Origin: Treponema sp. UBA3813
GTDB lineage: Bacteria > Spirochaetota > Spirochaetia > Treponematales > Treponemataceae
Assembly: GCA_002368605.1 (NCBI GenBank)
Contig: DFEB01000069.1
Coordinates: 24,878 to 88,877 of the forward strand
DNA length: 64,000 bases
Direction of reading: 5' to 3'
Position 1 is the stretch's first letter. Each line of letters begins with the position of its first letter. A program made the translations under genes and the position numbers. Below the pieces are notes generated by a model that was not told where the DNA came from, did no database searches, and saw only the letters and a list, made by a program, of their open reading frames with translations. Shown here piece by piece: positions 48,697 to 58,217 of the stretch.

Positions 48697-51120
48697 ATGA
48701 TAATCCGGCAGCGTTTAATCGCACTTTTTATTTCTGTTGTAATGTGTGTTTTTGCACCATTGACAATCTATTCACAGGATTCATCTTCATCTGATACTTG
48801 GTATTACGGGGCTGTCATTAAGTCTGTTACTTTCAAAGGCTTGAAAAATGTCCGTAGCAAAGAACTTGAAGGCGTTGTCTCTGGCTTTTATGGAAAGAAA
48901 TTCAACGATGAAGTGTTCGCCGACATGATGGATCGTATCTATGCCCTTGATTTGTTCGATGAAATCAATCCTGAAGCTATTCCGGGCGATATGAAACGAA
49001 GCACGGTTACGATTACATTTTTTGTCACCGAAAAACCTGCCATAAGTAGGATTTTAGTCTCAGGAAACAGGCAGCTTCGCACGGCAGAAATAAAAGAATC
49101 TATCACCTCAAAAGAAAAAGATATTTTCGTAGCGTCAAAACTTCCGATAGATGAGCGCGCGATTCGTGATCATTACCTTGAAAAGGGGTTTACGAATATC
49201 AAAGTTTCTTCATCTACAAAAAAAACAGCTAAGGGTATTGAAATCACTTATACAGTTGATGAAGGACACCCGACTGTTATTGCCCATATCAATTTCTCTG
49301 GTAATAAAATCATTTCTTCAAAAACACTGAAGAAAAAAATTAAACTCAAGGAAATCGGTATCATAAGCAAAGGCGCTTTTCAGGAGTCTATGCTTGAGGC
49401 TGACCGTCAGGCAATCCTCGCTTACTATGCAAACGAAGGATACATTGACGCAGATGTCATAGATATTACTCAGACTGTCGAGCAAAATGATAAGAAAAAG
49501 CGTGATGAGCTTACGATTACTTTTGTTATTAGTGAAGGCTCTCAGTATACTTACGAAGGTGTTTCTTTTGTTGGAAACCGAATCTTTTCTGATGAGGAAT
49601 TACAGTCGAAAGTCAAACTCAAGAAAGGCTCTGTTTTTGATCAGACAAAGTTCAACGAAGGTATCATGGCTGTCGCTGATTTGTACTATGAAAATGGATA
49701 CACTTCAAATCGTTTCCAGCAGATTCCTGAAAAAGATGTCGAAAAGAAAACTATTTCTTACCAGTTCATGGTTATGGAAAATGTCCGTTCTCATGTTGAG
49801 GATATTATAATCAAAGGAAACACCAGAACAAAGGAGCATGTAATCCGTCGGGAAATTCCTATTGAGTCTGGTGATATTTTCTCAAAAGCAAAAGTCACGA
49901 CAGGTCTTCGTAATCTATACAACCTTCAGTATTTCAGTGCCGTAGTCCCTGATATCGTTCCAGGTTCAGAAGAAAACCTTGTTGATTTGATTGTCTCTGT
50001 AGAGGAACAGTCCACAACCTCTATTGAATTTGGCGTAACATTCAGTGGAGTTTCTGATCCGGATGAACTTCCCTTTGCTTTGTTTGTAAAATGGCAGGAC
50101 AGCAATTTCAAAGGAAGCGGCCGTTCAATCAGCGCAAGTTCAACTGTCTCTACAGGAACTCAGTCTGTAGGTTTGAGTTATGGAACAAACTGGTTCGGGG
50201 ATTTACCAATCTCTACATCCATAAGTACAGAAATTGCCCATTCGAGCCTTGACGCTTACCGCGTAAAGATTAATAAAGACGGAACTCTCACAGATGATTC
50301 ATATTATATGGATTACGAGCAGTGGCGATGGTCTTCTGGCTTTACACTTGGACGCCGATGGACTCCGGATTTTGCGATTCTTTCTTGGACGGGCGGTATC
50401 ACAACAAGTCTCAAGAATAATATTTACGATGAGGATGTCTATTATCCGACTGACGCGGCTGTCAGTAAATATGCAAACCATTGGGGATGGCAAAACTCTA
50501 TTTGGACGGCCTTTTCTATCGATGACCGTGATGTAAACTATGATCCTTCAAAAGGCTGGTTTGCGAGCCAAAAATTCACATGGTATGGTCTTACTCCTTA
50601 TGAAAGCGAATATTTCTTGCGAACTGATACAAAACTTGAGAAATATTTTACTTTGCTTAAATTCCCGATTACAGAGAATTGGACTTACAAACTCGTCTTC
50701 ATGGCATATTCTGGTCTTTCTCTGCAATTCCCAAAACCTGGTACAGGAATCGGCGATACAAGCAAATTGCATATCGACGGTATGTTCATTGGCCGTGGTT
50801 GGACATCAATTTATAACAAGGTAATGGGCAAGGCTTTGTGGAACAACATTGTTGAACTTCGAATGCCTCTTGTGCCTGGCGTACTTGCCCTTGATTTGTT
50901 CGGGGATGCCGTTATCGTAAAAAGCGAGCCAAAAGATATTATGAATGATATTACTCTTCAGGATTTCTACTTCAGTGTTGGTCCTGGAATTCGCTTTACG
51001 ATTCCTCAGTTCCCCTTGCGCTTGCTTTTTGCAAATACATTCCGCATCAATGACGAAAAGGATGTTGAATGGGATAAAAACTGGAAGTTCGTTCTTTCAT
51101 TCAATATTCCAAATAAATAA
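48697..51120 (+). CDS. bamA: Outer-membrane protein assembly factor BamA (Omp85)
   Basis: An 807-residue Omp85 protein: signal peptide ending near YSQD, about five POTRA domains (residues ~35-420; e.g. IKSVTFKGLKNVRSKELEG, ISRILVSGNRQLRTAEIKES, HINFSGNKIISSKTLKKKI, YEGVSFVGNRIFSDEELQSKV, DIIIKGNTRTKEHVIRREI), then a 16-strand barrel. The loop that in most BamA reads VRGF is here IGRGW (near residue 697), with the arginine kept. AAGGGGA precedes the ATG. It inserts beta-barrel proteins into the outer membrane, with TamB upstream and Skp downstream. Confidence 0.95.
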   Translation: MIIRQRLIALFISVVMCVFAPLTIYSQDSSSSDTWYYGAVIKSVTFKGLKNVRSKELEGVVSGFYGKKFNDEVFADMMDRIYALDLFDEINPEAIPGDMKRSTVTITFFVTEKPAISRILVSGNRQLRTAEIKESITSKEKDIFVASKLPIDERAIRDHYLEKGFTNIKVSSSTKKTAKGIEITYTVDEGHPTVIAHINFSGNKIISSKTLKKKIKLKEIGIISKGAFQESMLEADRQAILAYYANEGYIDADVIDITQTVEQNDKKKRDELTITFVISEGSQYTYEGVSFVGNRIFSDEELQSKVKLKKGSVFDQTKFNEGIMAVADLYYENGYTSNRFQQIPEKDVEKKTISYQFMVMENVRSHVEDIIIKGNTRTKEHVIRREIPIESGDIFSKAKVTTGLRNLYNLQYFSAVVPDIVPGSEENLVDLIVSVEEQSTTSIEFGVTFSGVSDPDELPFALFVKWQDSNFKGSGRSISASSTVSTGTQSVGLSYGTNWFGDLPISTSISTEIAHSSLDAYRVKINKDGTLTDDSYYMDYEQWRWSSGFTLGRRWTPDFAILSWTGGITTSLKNNIYDEDVYYPTDAAVSKYANHWGWQNSIWTAFSIDDRDVNYDPSKGWFASQKFTWYGLTPYESEYFLRTDTKLEKYFTLLKFPITENWTYKLVFMAYSGLSLQFPKPGTGIGDTSKLHIDGMFIGRGWTSIYNKVMGKALWNNIVELRMPLVPGVLALDLFGDAVIVKSEPKDIMNDITLQDFYFSVGPGIRFTIPQFPLRLLFANTFRINDEKDVEWDKNWKFVLSFNIPNK

Positions 51121-51147
51121 TGTCGATTTTCATCGAGAGGTAATGTT

Positions 51148-51669
51148 ATGACTTTTAAGAAGATTTCTGTTTTGGCGATTTTAACTTTTGTTTTTTCTTC
51201 TGGTCTTTTTGCCCAGCAGATTACCCGATTTGGAGTTGTTGATACGGCAAAAGTCTATCAGGCTTATTTCCGCAATTCAGCCCCAGTACGCAATTATGAA
51301 TCAAAAAAGACTGAATTTCAGCGAGAAATTGCAAAGCGTACAGAAGAAATCCAAAAACTTAAGCAGCAGAAGGCGGAGTATACTTCCTCAGGAAATGATT
51401 CTGCCGCTTCACGATTAGAGGCTGATATTATCAAAAAAACTGATGCCCTTACTGAATATACGAACGCAAAGAATATTGAGCTTGAATCCATGAAAAACAG
51501 TTTGCAGAATTCAGATTCTTTCTATAAAAAACTATATTCTGTGCTTGAGCGCGTTGCCGAAGACGGCGGTTACAGCATGATTCTTTCCCTACAGCAGAAT
51601 AATGCGATTCTTTGGTACTCTTCCTCAGTTGATGTCACTGATAAGGTAATCGCAGCCCTCGGTATGTAG
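51148..51669 (+). CDS. skp: OmpH/Skp-family periplasmic chaperone
   Basis: A 173-residue secreted protein. A signal peptide (MTFKKISVLAILTFVFSSGLFAQ) is followed by the conserved strand FGVVDTAKVYQAYF, a long charged coiled coil (residues ~45-125, EFQREIAKRTEEIQKLKQQKAEY) and the C-terminal strand GYSMILSLQQNNAILWYSSSVDVTDKVI. Skp trimers hold unfolded outer-membrane proteins on the way to BamA. GAGAGGT precedes the ATG, 27 bases after bamA. Confidence 0.92.
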   Translation: MTFKKISVLAILTFVFSSGLFAQQITRFGVVDTAKVYQAYFRNSAPVRNYESKKTEFQREIAKRTEEIQKLKQQKAEYTSSGNDSAASRLEADIIKKTDALTEYTNAKNIELESMKNSLQNSDSFYKKLYSVLERVAEDGGYSMILSLQQNNAILWYSSSVDVTDKVIAALGM

Positions 51670-51670
51670 A

Positions 51671-54337
51671 ATGGCTCGCTCAAAAGATGCCCTTGTCGCA
51701 GGTTCTGTTCAGTCTCGTGCAGAACCGGGCGAACTCACTCCGGTAATGCTCCAGTATCTCTCAATCAAAGAAGAACATAAGGATGAAGTGCTGTTTTTCC
51801 GTCTGGGTGATTTTTATGAAATGTTCAACCAAGATGCGATAGAGGTTTCAAGGCTTTTAAATCTTACCCTTACGCATCGCGGAGCAGCTCCCATGTGTGG
51901 CATTCCCTTTCACGCCGCTAAAATCTACATAGCCCGCCTTTTGCGCTGTGGCAAAAGAATTGCAATCTGTGAACAAATTGGCGACCCGAAAGCAAAAGGT
52001 CTCACCGAGCGCAAGGTCATCGAAATCATTACGCCTGGAACGGCCCTTGAAAGCGAATATCTTGACGGAGGCGCTAACAACTTCCTTGCCTGTCTCTGCC
52101 TTCAGAAAGGGCGGGCGGGATTTGCTTACCTTGATGTCACCACTTCAGACTTTTTTGCGACGAGTTGGTACGAATCCGACATGGAAGAGAATTTCTCAAA
52201 GGAAATTGGTCGTTGTCATCCGCGGGAACTTTTGCTTCCCCAGTCTCTCGAAAAAAATGAAATCGTTCAGAATACTCTCTTGCAAAACGAAGAAATTGCC
52301 GTCTCTTACTACCCGGATTGGAATTTTGACCAGAGCCTTTCTTATAAAAGGCTTTTGGCTCAATTCAAAACCGTGAATTTACAGGGCTTTTCCCTAGACG
52401 AAAAATCTCCCGAAGTCGCTCCTGCTGGTTTTTTGCTTGATTATCTTCAAAAAACGGCGACCACAAATGCTCCCCATGTTACGGGCATTAAAGTCTACCG
52501 CGACAGCCAGTTTGTCATTATGGATGATTCTTCACGGCGTAATCTTGAAATCGTGGAGAATTTGCGGGACGGAAGCAGTCAGTTTTCTCTTTTAGAGTGC
52601 CTTTCTCACACGGAAACGGCTATGGGAAAACGGCTTTTGCGTTCATGGCTTTTGTACCCACTCACAAATGTCGAAGAAATCCGCGGACGGCAGAATCATG
52701 TGGAACTTTTCGTCAAAAACCGTAATCTCCTCGAATTTGTCCATGAGCTTTTCGGAAATATCCTTGATATAGAGAGACTTGCTGGTCGGGTCGCTATGGA
52801 GCGGGCCCATGCAAAAGATGTTCAGGCTCTTCGTGCAAGTCTTGAAAACTGGCTCAAAGTTCGTGAACAGCTTGATTCTTGCGGCTTCACTCATACCGAA
52901 AAAAATCTTGCCGAGCAGATTGTCGCCCTTATAAAAAACGCAATTCTCGAAGACCCGGCCACGGCTTTGGGAGAGGGAAGAATCATTAAAGAAGGTTGGT
53001 CGGCCGAGCTGGACGAATACCGCAGAATCCACGACAATGTAAACAAAATCCTTGACGATTATGCAGAAGAAGAAAAGGCTGCCACCGGAATCCAAAATCT
53101 TCGTATCCGCAGTAATTCTCTCACTGGCTACTACATAGAAATCACCAGGGGCAAAAGCGAGCAGGTTCCGGCTCATTTTATTCTCCGCCGAGCCCTTACC
53201 AATGCCGATCGTTACACAACGGTGCGCTTGCAGGAAATTGAAAAACAAATCGGTGAAGCTGAGCTTAAAATTACCGAAACGGAAAAAGCTCTTTTCCTTG
53301 AGCTCCGATCGAAAATAGCAGAGCACACGAATTATCTTCTTCAGACGGCAAAAGAAATTGCCTATGCGGATGTCACGAGCTCTCTCGCTTATGCGGCCCT
53401 TCTTCACGGCTGGGTAAAGCCCTTTGTGGACAATTCAAAGGATTTTATCATTAAAGGTGGCCGTCACCCAGTGGTTGAACTCCATCTTCCCAGTGGCGAA
53501 TTTGTCCCCAATGACATAGAAATTTCTGCCGAAAAGGAAAGTAAATCAGCTTATTTTGCCCTTATAACCGGTCCGAATATGGCGGGTAAATCAACCTATC
53601 TGCGCCAGAATGCCCTCATTGCCCTTCTTGCTCAAATTGGTTCATTTGTCCCGGCTAAAGAGGCTCATATCGGTGCAGTTGACCGCATTTTCTGCCGCGT
53701 TGGGGCCAGCGATAATCTTGCGCGGGGCGAGTCAACCTTCCTCGTGGAAATGACTGAAACCGCCTACATTTTGCGAACGGCGACCGAAAAATCATTCGTA
53801 ATTATGGATGAAGTGGGTCGGGGAACTAGCACGGAGGACGGTCTTTCCATCGCCTGGGCCGTTTCTGAATATCTCTTGAATGCCCTTAAATGCAAGACGC
53901 TTTTTGCCACACATTATCATGAGCTTACTCGGCTCGATCATCCTTCGCTTAAATTGCTTTGCATGGAAGTCAGTGAAGAAGCCGATAAAATCACTTTCCT
54001 CCGAAAAATCAAGGAAGGTGCCAGTGAAAATTCATACGGAATTCATGTCGCTTCCCTTGCAGGCCTTCCCCAAAGCGTAATTCGTCGCGCTAACGAGATT
54101 TTGAACACCCTTCAGAAGGGAGCAGATTCTGCCGTAAGCGAAAATGCCGGCTCACTTCAGACCTTGCAGACATCCGCCGAGGAAAAGCCTCTTGAAAAAT
54201 CCGTCTCAATGCCAGGCCTTTTCAGCGATGAAGAGCTTGTTCTTGACGAAATCTTGAGTTGCGACCCAGATGACATGACTCCGCGCCAGGCCCTTGATTT
54301 AGTTGCCCGTTGGAAAAAATCCCTGAGTGGAAGATAA
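51671..54337 (+). CDS. mutS: DNA mismatch repair protein MutS
   Basis: An 888-residue full-length MutS. The mismatch-binding F-x-E motif is in RLGDFYEMF, domain II/III and the clamp follow, then the ATPase with Walker A TGPNMAGKSTYLRQ (near residue 635), FLVEMTET, Walker B FVIMDEVGRGTSTEDG and a C-terminal dimerisation region. It recognises base mismatches and recruits MutL. The ATG is one base after the skp stop, so it shares that transcript, an order I recall from T. pallidum as well. No terminator is visible behind it. Confidence 0.97.
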   Translation: MARSKDALVAGSVQSRAEPGELTPVMLQYLSIKEEHKDEVLFFRLGDFYEMFNQDAIEVSRLLNLTLTHRGAAPMCGIPFHAAKIYIARLLRCGKRIAICEQIGDPKAKGLTERKVIEIITPGTALESEYLDGGANNFLACLCLQKGRAGFAYLDVTTSDFFATSWYESDMEENFSKEIGRCHPRELLLPQSLEKNEIVQNTLLQNEEIAVSYYPDWNFDQSLSYKRLLAQFKTVNLQGFSLDEKSPEVAPAGFLLDYLQKTATTNAPHVTGIKVYRDSQFVIMDDSSRRNLEIVENLRDGSSQFSLLECLSHTETAMGKRLLRSWLLYPLTNVEEIRGRQNHVELFVKNRNLLEFVHELFGNILDIERLAGRVAMERAHAKDVQALRASLENWLKVREQLDSCGFTHTEKNLAEQIVALIKNAILEDPATALGEGRIIKEGWSAELDEYRRIHDNVNKILDDYAEEEKAATGIQNLRIRSNSLTGYYIEITRGKSEQVPAHFILRRALTNADRYTTVRLQEIEKQIGEAELKITETEKALFLELRSKIAEHTNYLLQTAKEIAYADVTSSLAYAALLHGWVKPFVDNSKDFIIKGGRHPVVELHLPSGEFVPNDIEISAEKESKSAYFALITGPNMAGKSTYLRQNALIALLAQIGSFVPAKEAHIGAVDRIFCRVGASDNLARGESTFLVEMTETAYILRTATEKSFVIMDEVGRGTSTEDGLSIAWAVSEYLLNALKCKTLFATHYHELTRLDHPSLKLLCMEVSEEADKITFLRKIKEGASENSYGIHVASLAGLPQSVIRRANEILNTLQKGADSAVSENAGSLQTLQTSAEEKPLEKSVSMPGLFSDEELVLDEILSCDPDDMTPRQALDLVARWKKSLSGR

Positions 54338-54437
54338 TGGGGAAAGTCTTCCAAATGCGCTGTCCCGAAAAAAAATATAACAAAAAATTATTTCTTTCCG
54401 TTGCCGAAAATTGCTTTTTTTTGCCTATGTATAGGTG

Positions 54438-55223
54438 ATGTCAGGGAAAAATCTTTCTTTTAAAAAAAGCTCTTTCACTTTTTGCTTTGTTTTGCAATGC
54501 ATAGTACAGGATTTTATTTCTTTGCTGCTTGGCGGCGAGAGATGTTTGCGCTGCTCAAAGAAGAGCCTCCGTATTCCCTTGTGCAAGAATTGCCTTCCCC
54601 AATTGCGTTCTTTCGGTTTTAGGAATTCATGCACAAAGTGCGGCCGGGAACTTGTGAGCGAAATCAGAGTCTGCTCTTATTGCAGGGAAAGTCCAGCCTT
54701 GCAAAGTGTTGACGGTGCGTTTTCTCTCTACGGCTATCAGTTGTGGAAGAAGTCTCTGCTCTTTGCTTGGAAAATGGAAGACAAGCGAAATCTTTCTCCT
54801 TATTTTGCCGTCCTTTTTTATGAAAAACTCTGTGCCATCGAAAATGAATTGGGATTTTCTTTGGCTGTCGTTCCTGTTCCTCCCCGTGCAGGAAAAATCC
54901 GTGAGCGTGGCTGGGATCAGATTGAAGAATTGTGTTTTTATCTTGAAAAAGGCTGGGGGGTGAAAGTCTTTCGTCTGCTTGAGCGGCTTTCTCACATTCA
55001 GCAGAAAAAACTCGACCGTCTTCAGCGAATTGAGGGAATTTCATCGTCTTACAGGCTTAAAAATAAGAGGAAAATCCGCAAATTTTGCAAAAAAATTCCA
55101 GAAGCTGTCGTTCTTGCGGATGATGTGCTCACTACAGGCTCAACAATAGAAGCCTGTGCCCGTGAGTTAAAGGCTTTTGGTGTAAGGAAGGTGTTTTCCC
55201 TGACTTTATTTATCGTAGATTGA
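54438..55223 (+). CDS. ComF-family phosphoribosyltransferase-like protein
   Basis: A 261-residue ComF/GntX protein. Two zinc-ribbon pairs are visible in the N-terminal third (CLRCSKK ... CKNC and CTKCGRE ... CSYC), followed by a PRTase fold with VPVPPRAGKIRERGWDQ and the PRPP-type loop VVLADDVLTTGST. Members take part in DNA uptake or recycling of DNA breakdown products; the biochemical reaction is unproven. The first ~25 residues are hydrophobic. The GTG at 54435 and ATG at 54438 are both possible starts; neither has a proper Shine-Dalgarno, and TATGTA (54426-54431) could be a leaderless-type -10. Confidence 0.85.
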   Translation: MSGKNLSFKKSSFTFCFVLQCIVQDFISLLLGGERCLRCSKKSLRIPLCKNCLPQLRSFGFRNSCTKCGRELVSEIRVCSYCRESPALQSVDGAFSLYGYQLWKKSLLFAWKMEDKRNLSPYFAVLFYEKLCAIENELGFSLAVVPVPPRAGKIRERGWDQIEELCFYLEKGWGVKVFRLLERLSHIQQKKLDRLQRIEGISSSYRLKNKRKIRKFCKKIPEAVVLADDVLTTGSTIEACARELKAFGVRKVFSLTLFIVD

Positions 55224-55242
55224 TATTATATTGAATTTTGAT

Positions 55243-55271
55243 TTGCATTTTACTAAATCTATCGTTATACT
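55243..55271 (+). promoter_or_regulatory. Promoter of the GltD-like gene and cheW
   Basis: TTGCAT, 17-bp spacer, TATACT; the start would be near 55278, leaving a ~37-base leader that contains the GAGG ribosome site. Confidence 0.5.
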
Positions 55272-55314
55272 GTAAGGACTAGTAATATTTTTTTTCTTAA
55301 TGAGGTCTAGAATT

Positions 55315-56604
55315 ATGGAAGAAGAGATTAAAGGATATACAATCCAAGAAGCAATAGCCGAAGCACGCCGTTGCTTGAATTGCCCGAAGCCAATGTGCCG
55401 CACGGGATGTCCAATCGAAAATGACATTCCGGCTTTTAATCATGCGGTTTCTTTGGGTAACTTTGGCGAGGCGCGTACTATTGTTGCTCAGCGAAGTAAT
55501 CTTCCAGCTATCTGTGGCCGTGTTTGTCCTCATGAAAATCAGTGTGAAGGTCATTGTGTTCTTGCAAAAGCAGGCAAAGGAATTAAGATTGGTATGATTG
55601 AGCGATTCATTGCTGATTTCGATACAGAAATGAATCTCAATCGGGAAAAGAAAATAGAAAAAATCGGCGGAAAAGTTGCCGTTATCGGTTCTGGTCCTGC
55701 CGGTCTTACTGTTGCAGGCGACTTGGCCCGCAAAGGATACGAGGTCGTTGTTTACGAAGGCGAGAGCGAGCCGGGCGGAGTCCTTCTCTATGGTATTCCT
55801 GAATTCCGTTTGCCAAAAGATGTTGTCCGAAACACTACCAAAAAAATCGCTGATTTGGGGGTTCAGTTCGTTACAAATACAATGGTGGGCACAGATATTA
55901 CGATTGACGAACTTTTCAAGAATGGTTTTGACGCTGTGTTCATCGGAACTGGAACGGCACTTTCAAAAGACCTTGATATTCCTGGCAAAGAGCTCAAGGG
56001 AATCATTCAGTCAAATTATCTCTTGCGCATGGTTCGTCTCTATCAGGACGGCAATGTCGAAAAGAGCGAAGTGCCGATTGACGAGGGAGATGAAGTTATC
56101 GTTATTGGTGCGGGAAATGTCGCTATGGATGCATGTCGTACGGCAATCCGCATGAAGGCAAAAAAGGTAACAGTCGCATACCGCAAGACCGTGGAGTTCA
56201 TGCGTGCGGCAAAGGCTGAATATGACGGCGCGCTTTCTGATGGCGTTGAATTTAAATGGGAACATGCTCCGCTTGAGTATGTCGGTGAAAATGGCATTGT
56301 CACTGGGCTTAAATGCCAGACTCCCAACGGCGAGGTAATCTTGCCTGCAAATAAAATCCTTATCGCAATTGGTTCTCGACCAGCAGCTCGCATTATCAGC
56401 ACTACCGAAGGAATCGAGGCAGATGAGGGCGGCTTCGTTGTTACAAAGCAAAAGCCCTACGGTATGACCACGAAGCGAGGTGTTTTTGCTGGTGGTGATG
56501 TCGTTCACAAACCGGCTACTGTTGTACTTGCAATGCGTGAGGCAAAAAAAGTCGCTGTTGGAATTTCAGAGTTCCTCGAAGCGAAAAAATTGCTTGGTGA
56601 ATAA
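55315..56604 (+). CDS. NADPH-dependent glutamate synthase small-subunit-like oxidoreductase (GltD family)
   Basis: A 429-residue flavoenzyme. The N-terminal domain has two iron-sulfur cysteine groups (CLNCPKPMCRTGCPI and CGRVCPHENQCEGHC); then an FAD-binding GSGPAGLTVAGDLARKGY, E-x-x-x-x-GG region YEGESEPGGVLLYGIP, an NADPH-binding GAGNVAMDACRTAIR and a C-terminal GVFAGGDVV FAD motif. No large GltB subunit is adjacent, so it may act as stand-alone GltD, sulfide dehydrogenase subunit (SudA) or NfnB-like electron carrier. The ATG 55315 fits the spacing from TGAGGT (55299-55304) and starts before the first conserved helix. Confidence 0.85.
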   Translation: MEEEIKGYTIQEAIAEARRCLNCPKPMCRTGCPIENDIPAFNHAVSLGNFGEARTIVAQRSNLPAICGRVCPHENQCEGHCVLAKAGKGIKIGMIERFIADFDTEMNLNREKKIEKIGGKVAVIGSGPAGLTVAGDLARKGYEVVVYEGESEPGGVLLYGIPEFRLPKDVVRNTTKKIADLGVQFVTNTMVGTDITIDELFKNGFDAVFIGTGTALSKDLDIPGKELKGIIQSNYLLRMVRLYQDGNVEKSEVPIDEGDEVIVIGAGNVAMDACRTAIRMKAKKVTVAYRKTVEFMRAAKAEYDGALSDGVEFKWEHAPLEYVGENGIVTGLKCQTPNGEVILPANKILIAIGSRPAARIISTTEGIEADEGGFVVTKQKPYGMTTKRGVFAGGDVVHKPATVVLAMREAKKVAVGISEFLEAKKLLGE

Positions 56605-56636
56605 AAAACAGTCTAGGAGTTAATCTAGGGGGATAT

Positions 56637-57137
56637 ATGGCAGAAAATACTCAGATTCAGTTAGTTACATTCCAGCTTGGCGGAGAAATCTATGGCGTGG
56701 ACATCATGGATGTAAAAGAAATCGTCAAAGTAACGAAAGTTCGTCCGATTCCAAACGCTCCTTTCTATGTCGAAGGAATTTTCAATCTCCGAAGCGAAAT
56801 TATTCCAGTTATCAATTTGCACAAACGGTTCCAAATTCAAAAACTTGCTGTTGCCGAAGGTGACGAAGAGTTTGAAGGCGGATTCATCATTTTGAACATC
56901 GAGAACAACCGCATCGGCATTATCATTGACCGAATTGCCCGCGTCGTTGCCATTGATACGGCTGACATCAAAGATCCGCCGCAGATGATTAGCGGAATCG
57001 GCACTGAGTACATACACGGCGTTATTCGTCAGGATGATAAATATCTCATCATGCTCGATATGCGCCGCTTGTTTAATGCTAAAGAACTTCAGAAGATTCT
57101 TGATCCGGGCGATTCAAGCGCAGGTGAAGAAGAGTAA
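56637..57137 (+). CDS. cheW: Chemotaxis coupling protein CheW
   Basis: A 166-residue CheW with the two-SH3-like-barrel fold: QLVTFQLGGEIYGVDIMDVKEIV, RPIPNAPFYVEGIFNLRSEIIPVINLHKRF (the receptor/CheA-contact region with NLR) and IIIDRIARVVAIDTADIKDPP. It couples chemoreceptors to the kinase CheA, which is not in the window. AGGGGGA precedes the ATG. Three bases separate it from the DegT-like gene. Confidence 0.96.
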   Translation: MAENTQIQLVTFQLGGEIYGVDIMDVKEIVKVTKVRPIPNAPFYVEGIFNLRSEIIPVINLHKRFQIQKLAVAEGDEEFEGGFIILNIENNRIGIIIDRIARVVAIDTADIKDPPQMISGIGTEYIHGVIRQDDKYLIMLDMRRLFNAKELQKILDPGDSSAGEEE

Positions 57138-57140
57138 TTC

Positions 57141-58211
57141 ATGATTCAGACCTTTAGCTCAACGATTCGCAGAAAGGAAATGGATGCGGTTTTAACTTGC
57201 ATGGTTGATGAAAAACTTGGACCTGGCGAGTTAAACGCAAAATTAATTCAAAGCGTAAAAGAATTTACCGGTTGTGATGGAGCTGTTGCGTTCAGAAGTC
57301 CGGCGATTGCATTCTCCTATGTTTTAAAAGCATTGGATTTACAGCCAGGCTCTTCTGTGATGATTTCAGCCCTTGCTCCGTCATGGCATTATACAGCTGT
57401 TAAAAATTTAGGATATGAGCCTCTCGTTTTAGATGTTAATGAAGATGATGGTTTGCTTTCTCCAGAGGCTGTTGAAGAGGGAATAAAAAAAGGCGGAAGA
57501 CTTCTTCTTCTTCATGAGACTATGGGAATTTTGCCAAAAATCGAAGGAATCCTTTCTTTTGGCATCCCTGTAATTGAGGATATTTCCCATTCAGTTGGAG
57601 CAAGCTATGTTTTTTCAGCCGCAGAAGAAGATTCTGCCGCTAAAAGTGAAGACTCTGGTAAAAAAGCTGGAATGGCAGGCCTTTATTCTATTCTTGGTCT
57701 TGAATCGAACGATACCATTACGGCTGGAGGCGGTGCTGTTCTTATCGCGCCAAAACGCCGGGAGTGGATCGTTCTCAAAAAGTTCACAGATGCCGCTCCC
57801 GAAACGGATATTCTGCCAGATATGAACAGTGCGCTGGGCTTTATTCAACTCAAGGAATTTGCCCGCAACGAGCAGGCCAGAAAGGCTTTGTTTGCGATTT
57901 TCCAAAAATCACTCATGAGCGGAAAAAACAAGACTTTCGCCCGTGATGCCGAAAATGGCTCAACGATTTGGTCTTTTCCGGTGGTGCTTTCTGGAAGTTT
58001 TAAAGACGCGAAACAATATGCCTCGCGAAAAGAAATTGAAATTCGTCCGGCATACGAAAAATCAGTAATTGCCGTCCTTGAAGAAATGGAGCAGGCAAAT
58101 TATATTCATGCGAAGTCGCTTTTCCTTCGCACCGTGCTTTTTCCTCTTTATCCTCGTTTGGGGTCGGAATCAGCAACAAAAATCGCAAAAGTGTTGGGGA
58201 CATTGCCGTAA
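57141..58211 (+). CDS. DegT/DnrJ/EryC1-like protein, apparently without the catalytic lysine
   Basis: A 356-residue protein with the fold-type I PLP layout of sugar aminotransferases: VAFRSPAIAFSYVLKAL near the N-terminus (cofactor phosphate region), SVMISALAPSWHYTAV and the PLP-nitrogen aspartate in PVIEDISHSVGA (near residue 145). At the place where the family has SFxxxKxxTTGEGG, this protein reads YSILGLESNDTITAGGG (from residue 182), and I find no lysine there, so aldimine formation is doubtful. It may be a non-catalytic relative or a dehydratase-type variant. It is tightly linked to cheW (3-base gap) and followed 6 bases later by nadK, so it is co-expressed with both. Confidence 0.65.
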   Translation: MIQTFSSTIRRKEMDAVLTCMVDEKLGPGELNAKLIQSVKEFTGCDGAVAFRSPAIAFSYVLKALDLQPGSSVMISALAPSWHYTAVKNLGYEPLVLDVNEDDGLLSPEAVEEGIKKGGRLLLLHETMGILPKIEGILSFGIPVIEDISHSVGASYVFSAAEEDSAAKSEDSGKKAGMAGLYSILGLESNDTITAGGGAVLIAPKRREWIVLKKFTDAAPETDILPDMNSALGFIQLKEFARNEQARKALFAIFQKSLMSGKNKTFARDAENGSTIWSFPVVLSGSFKDAKQYASRKEIEIRPAYEKSVIAVLEEMEQANYIHAKSLFLRTVLFPLYPRLGSESATKIAKVLGTLP

Positions 58212-58217
58212 AAATTT

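Noticed and set aside
52643-53407. 254-residue open frame on the minus strand inside mutS
   Set aside because: It is fully antisense to a conserved gene, has no ribosome site, and its product shows no recognisable domain.
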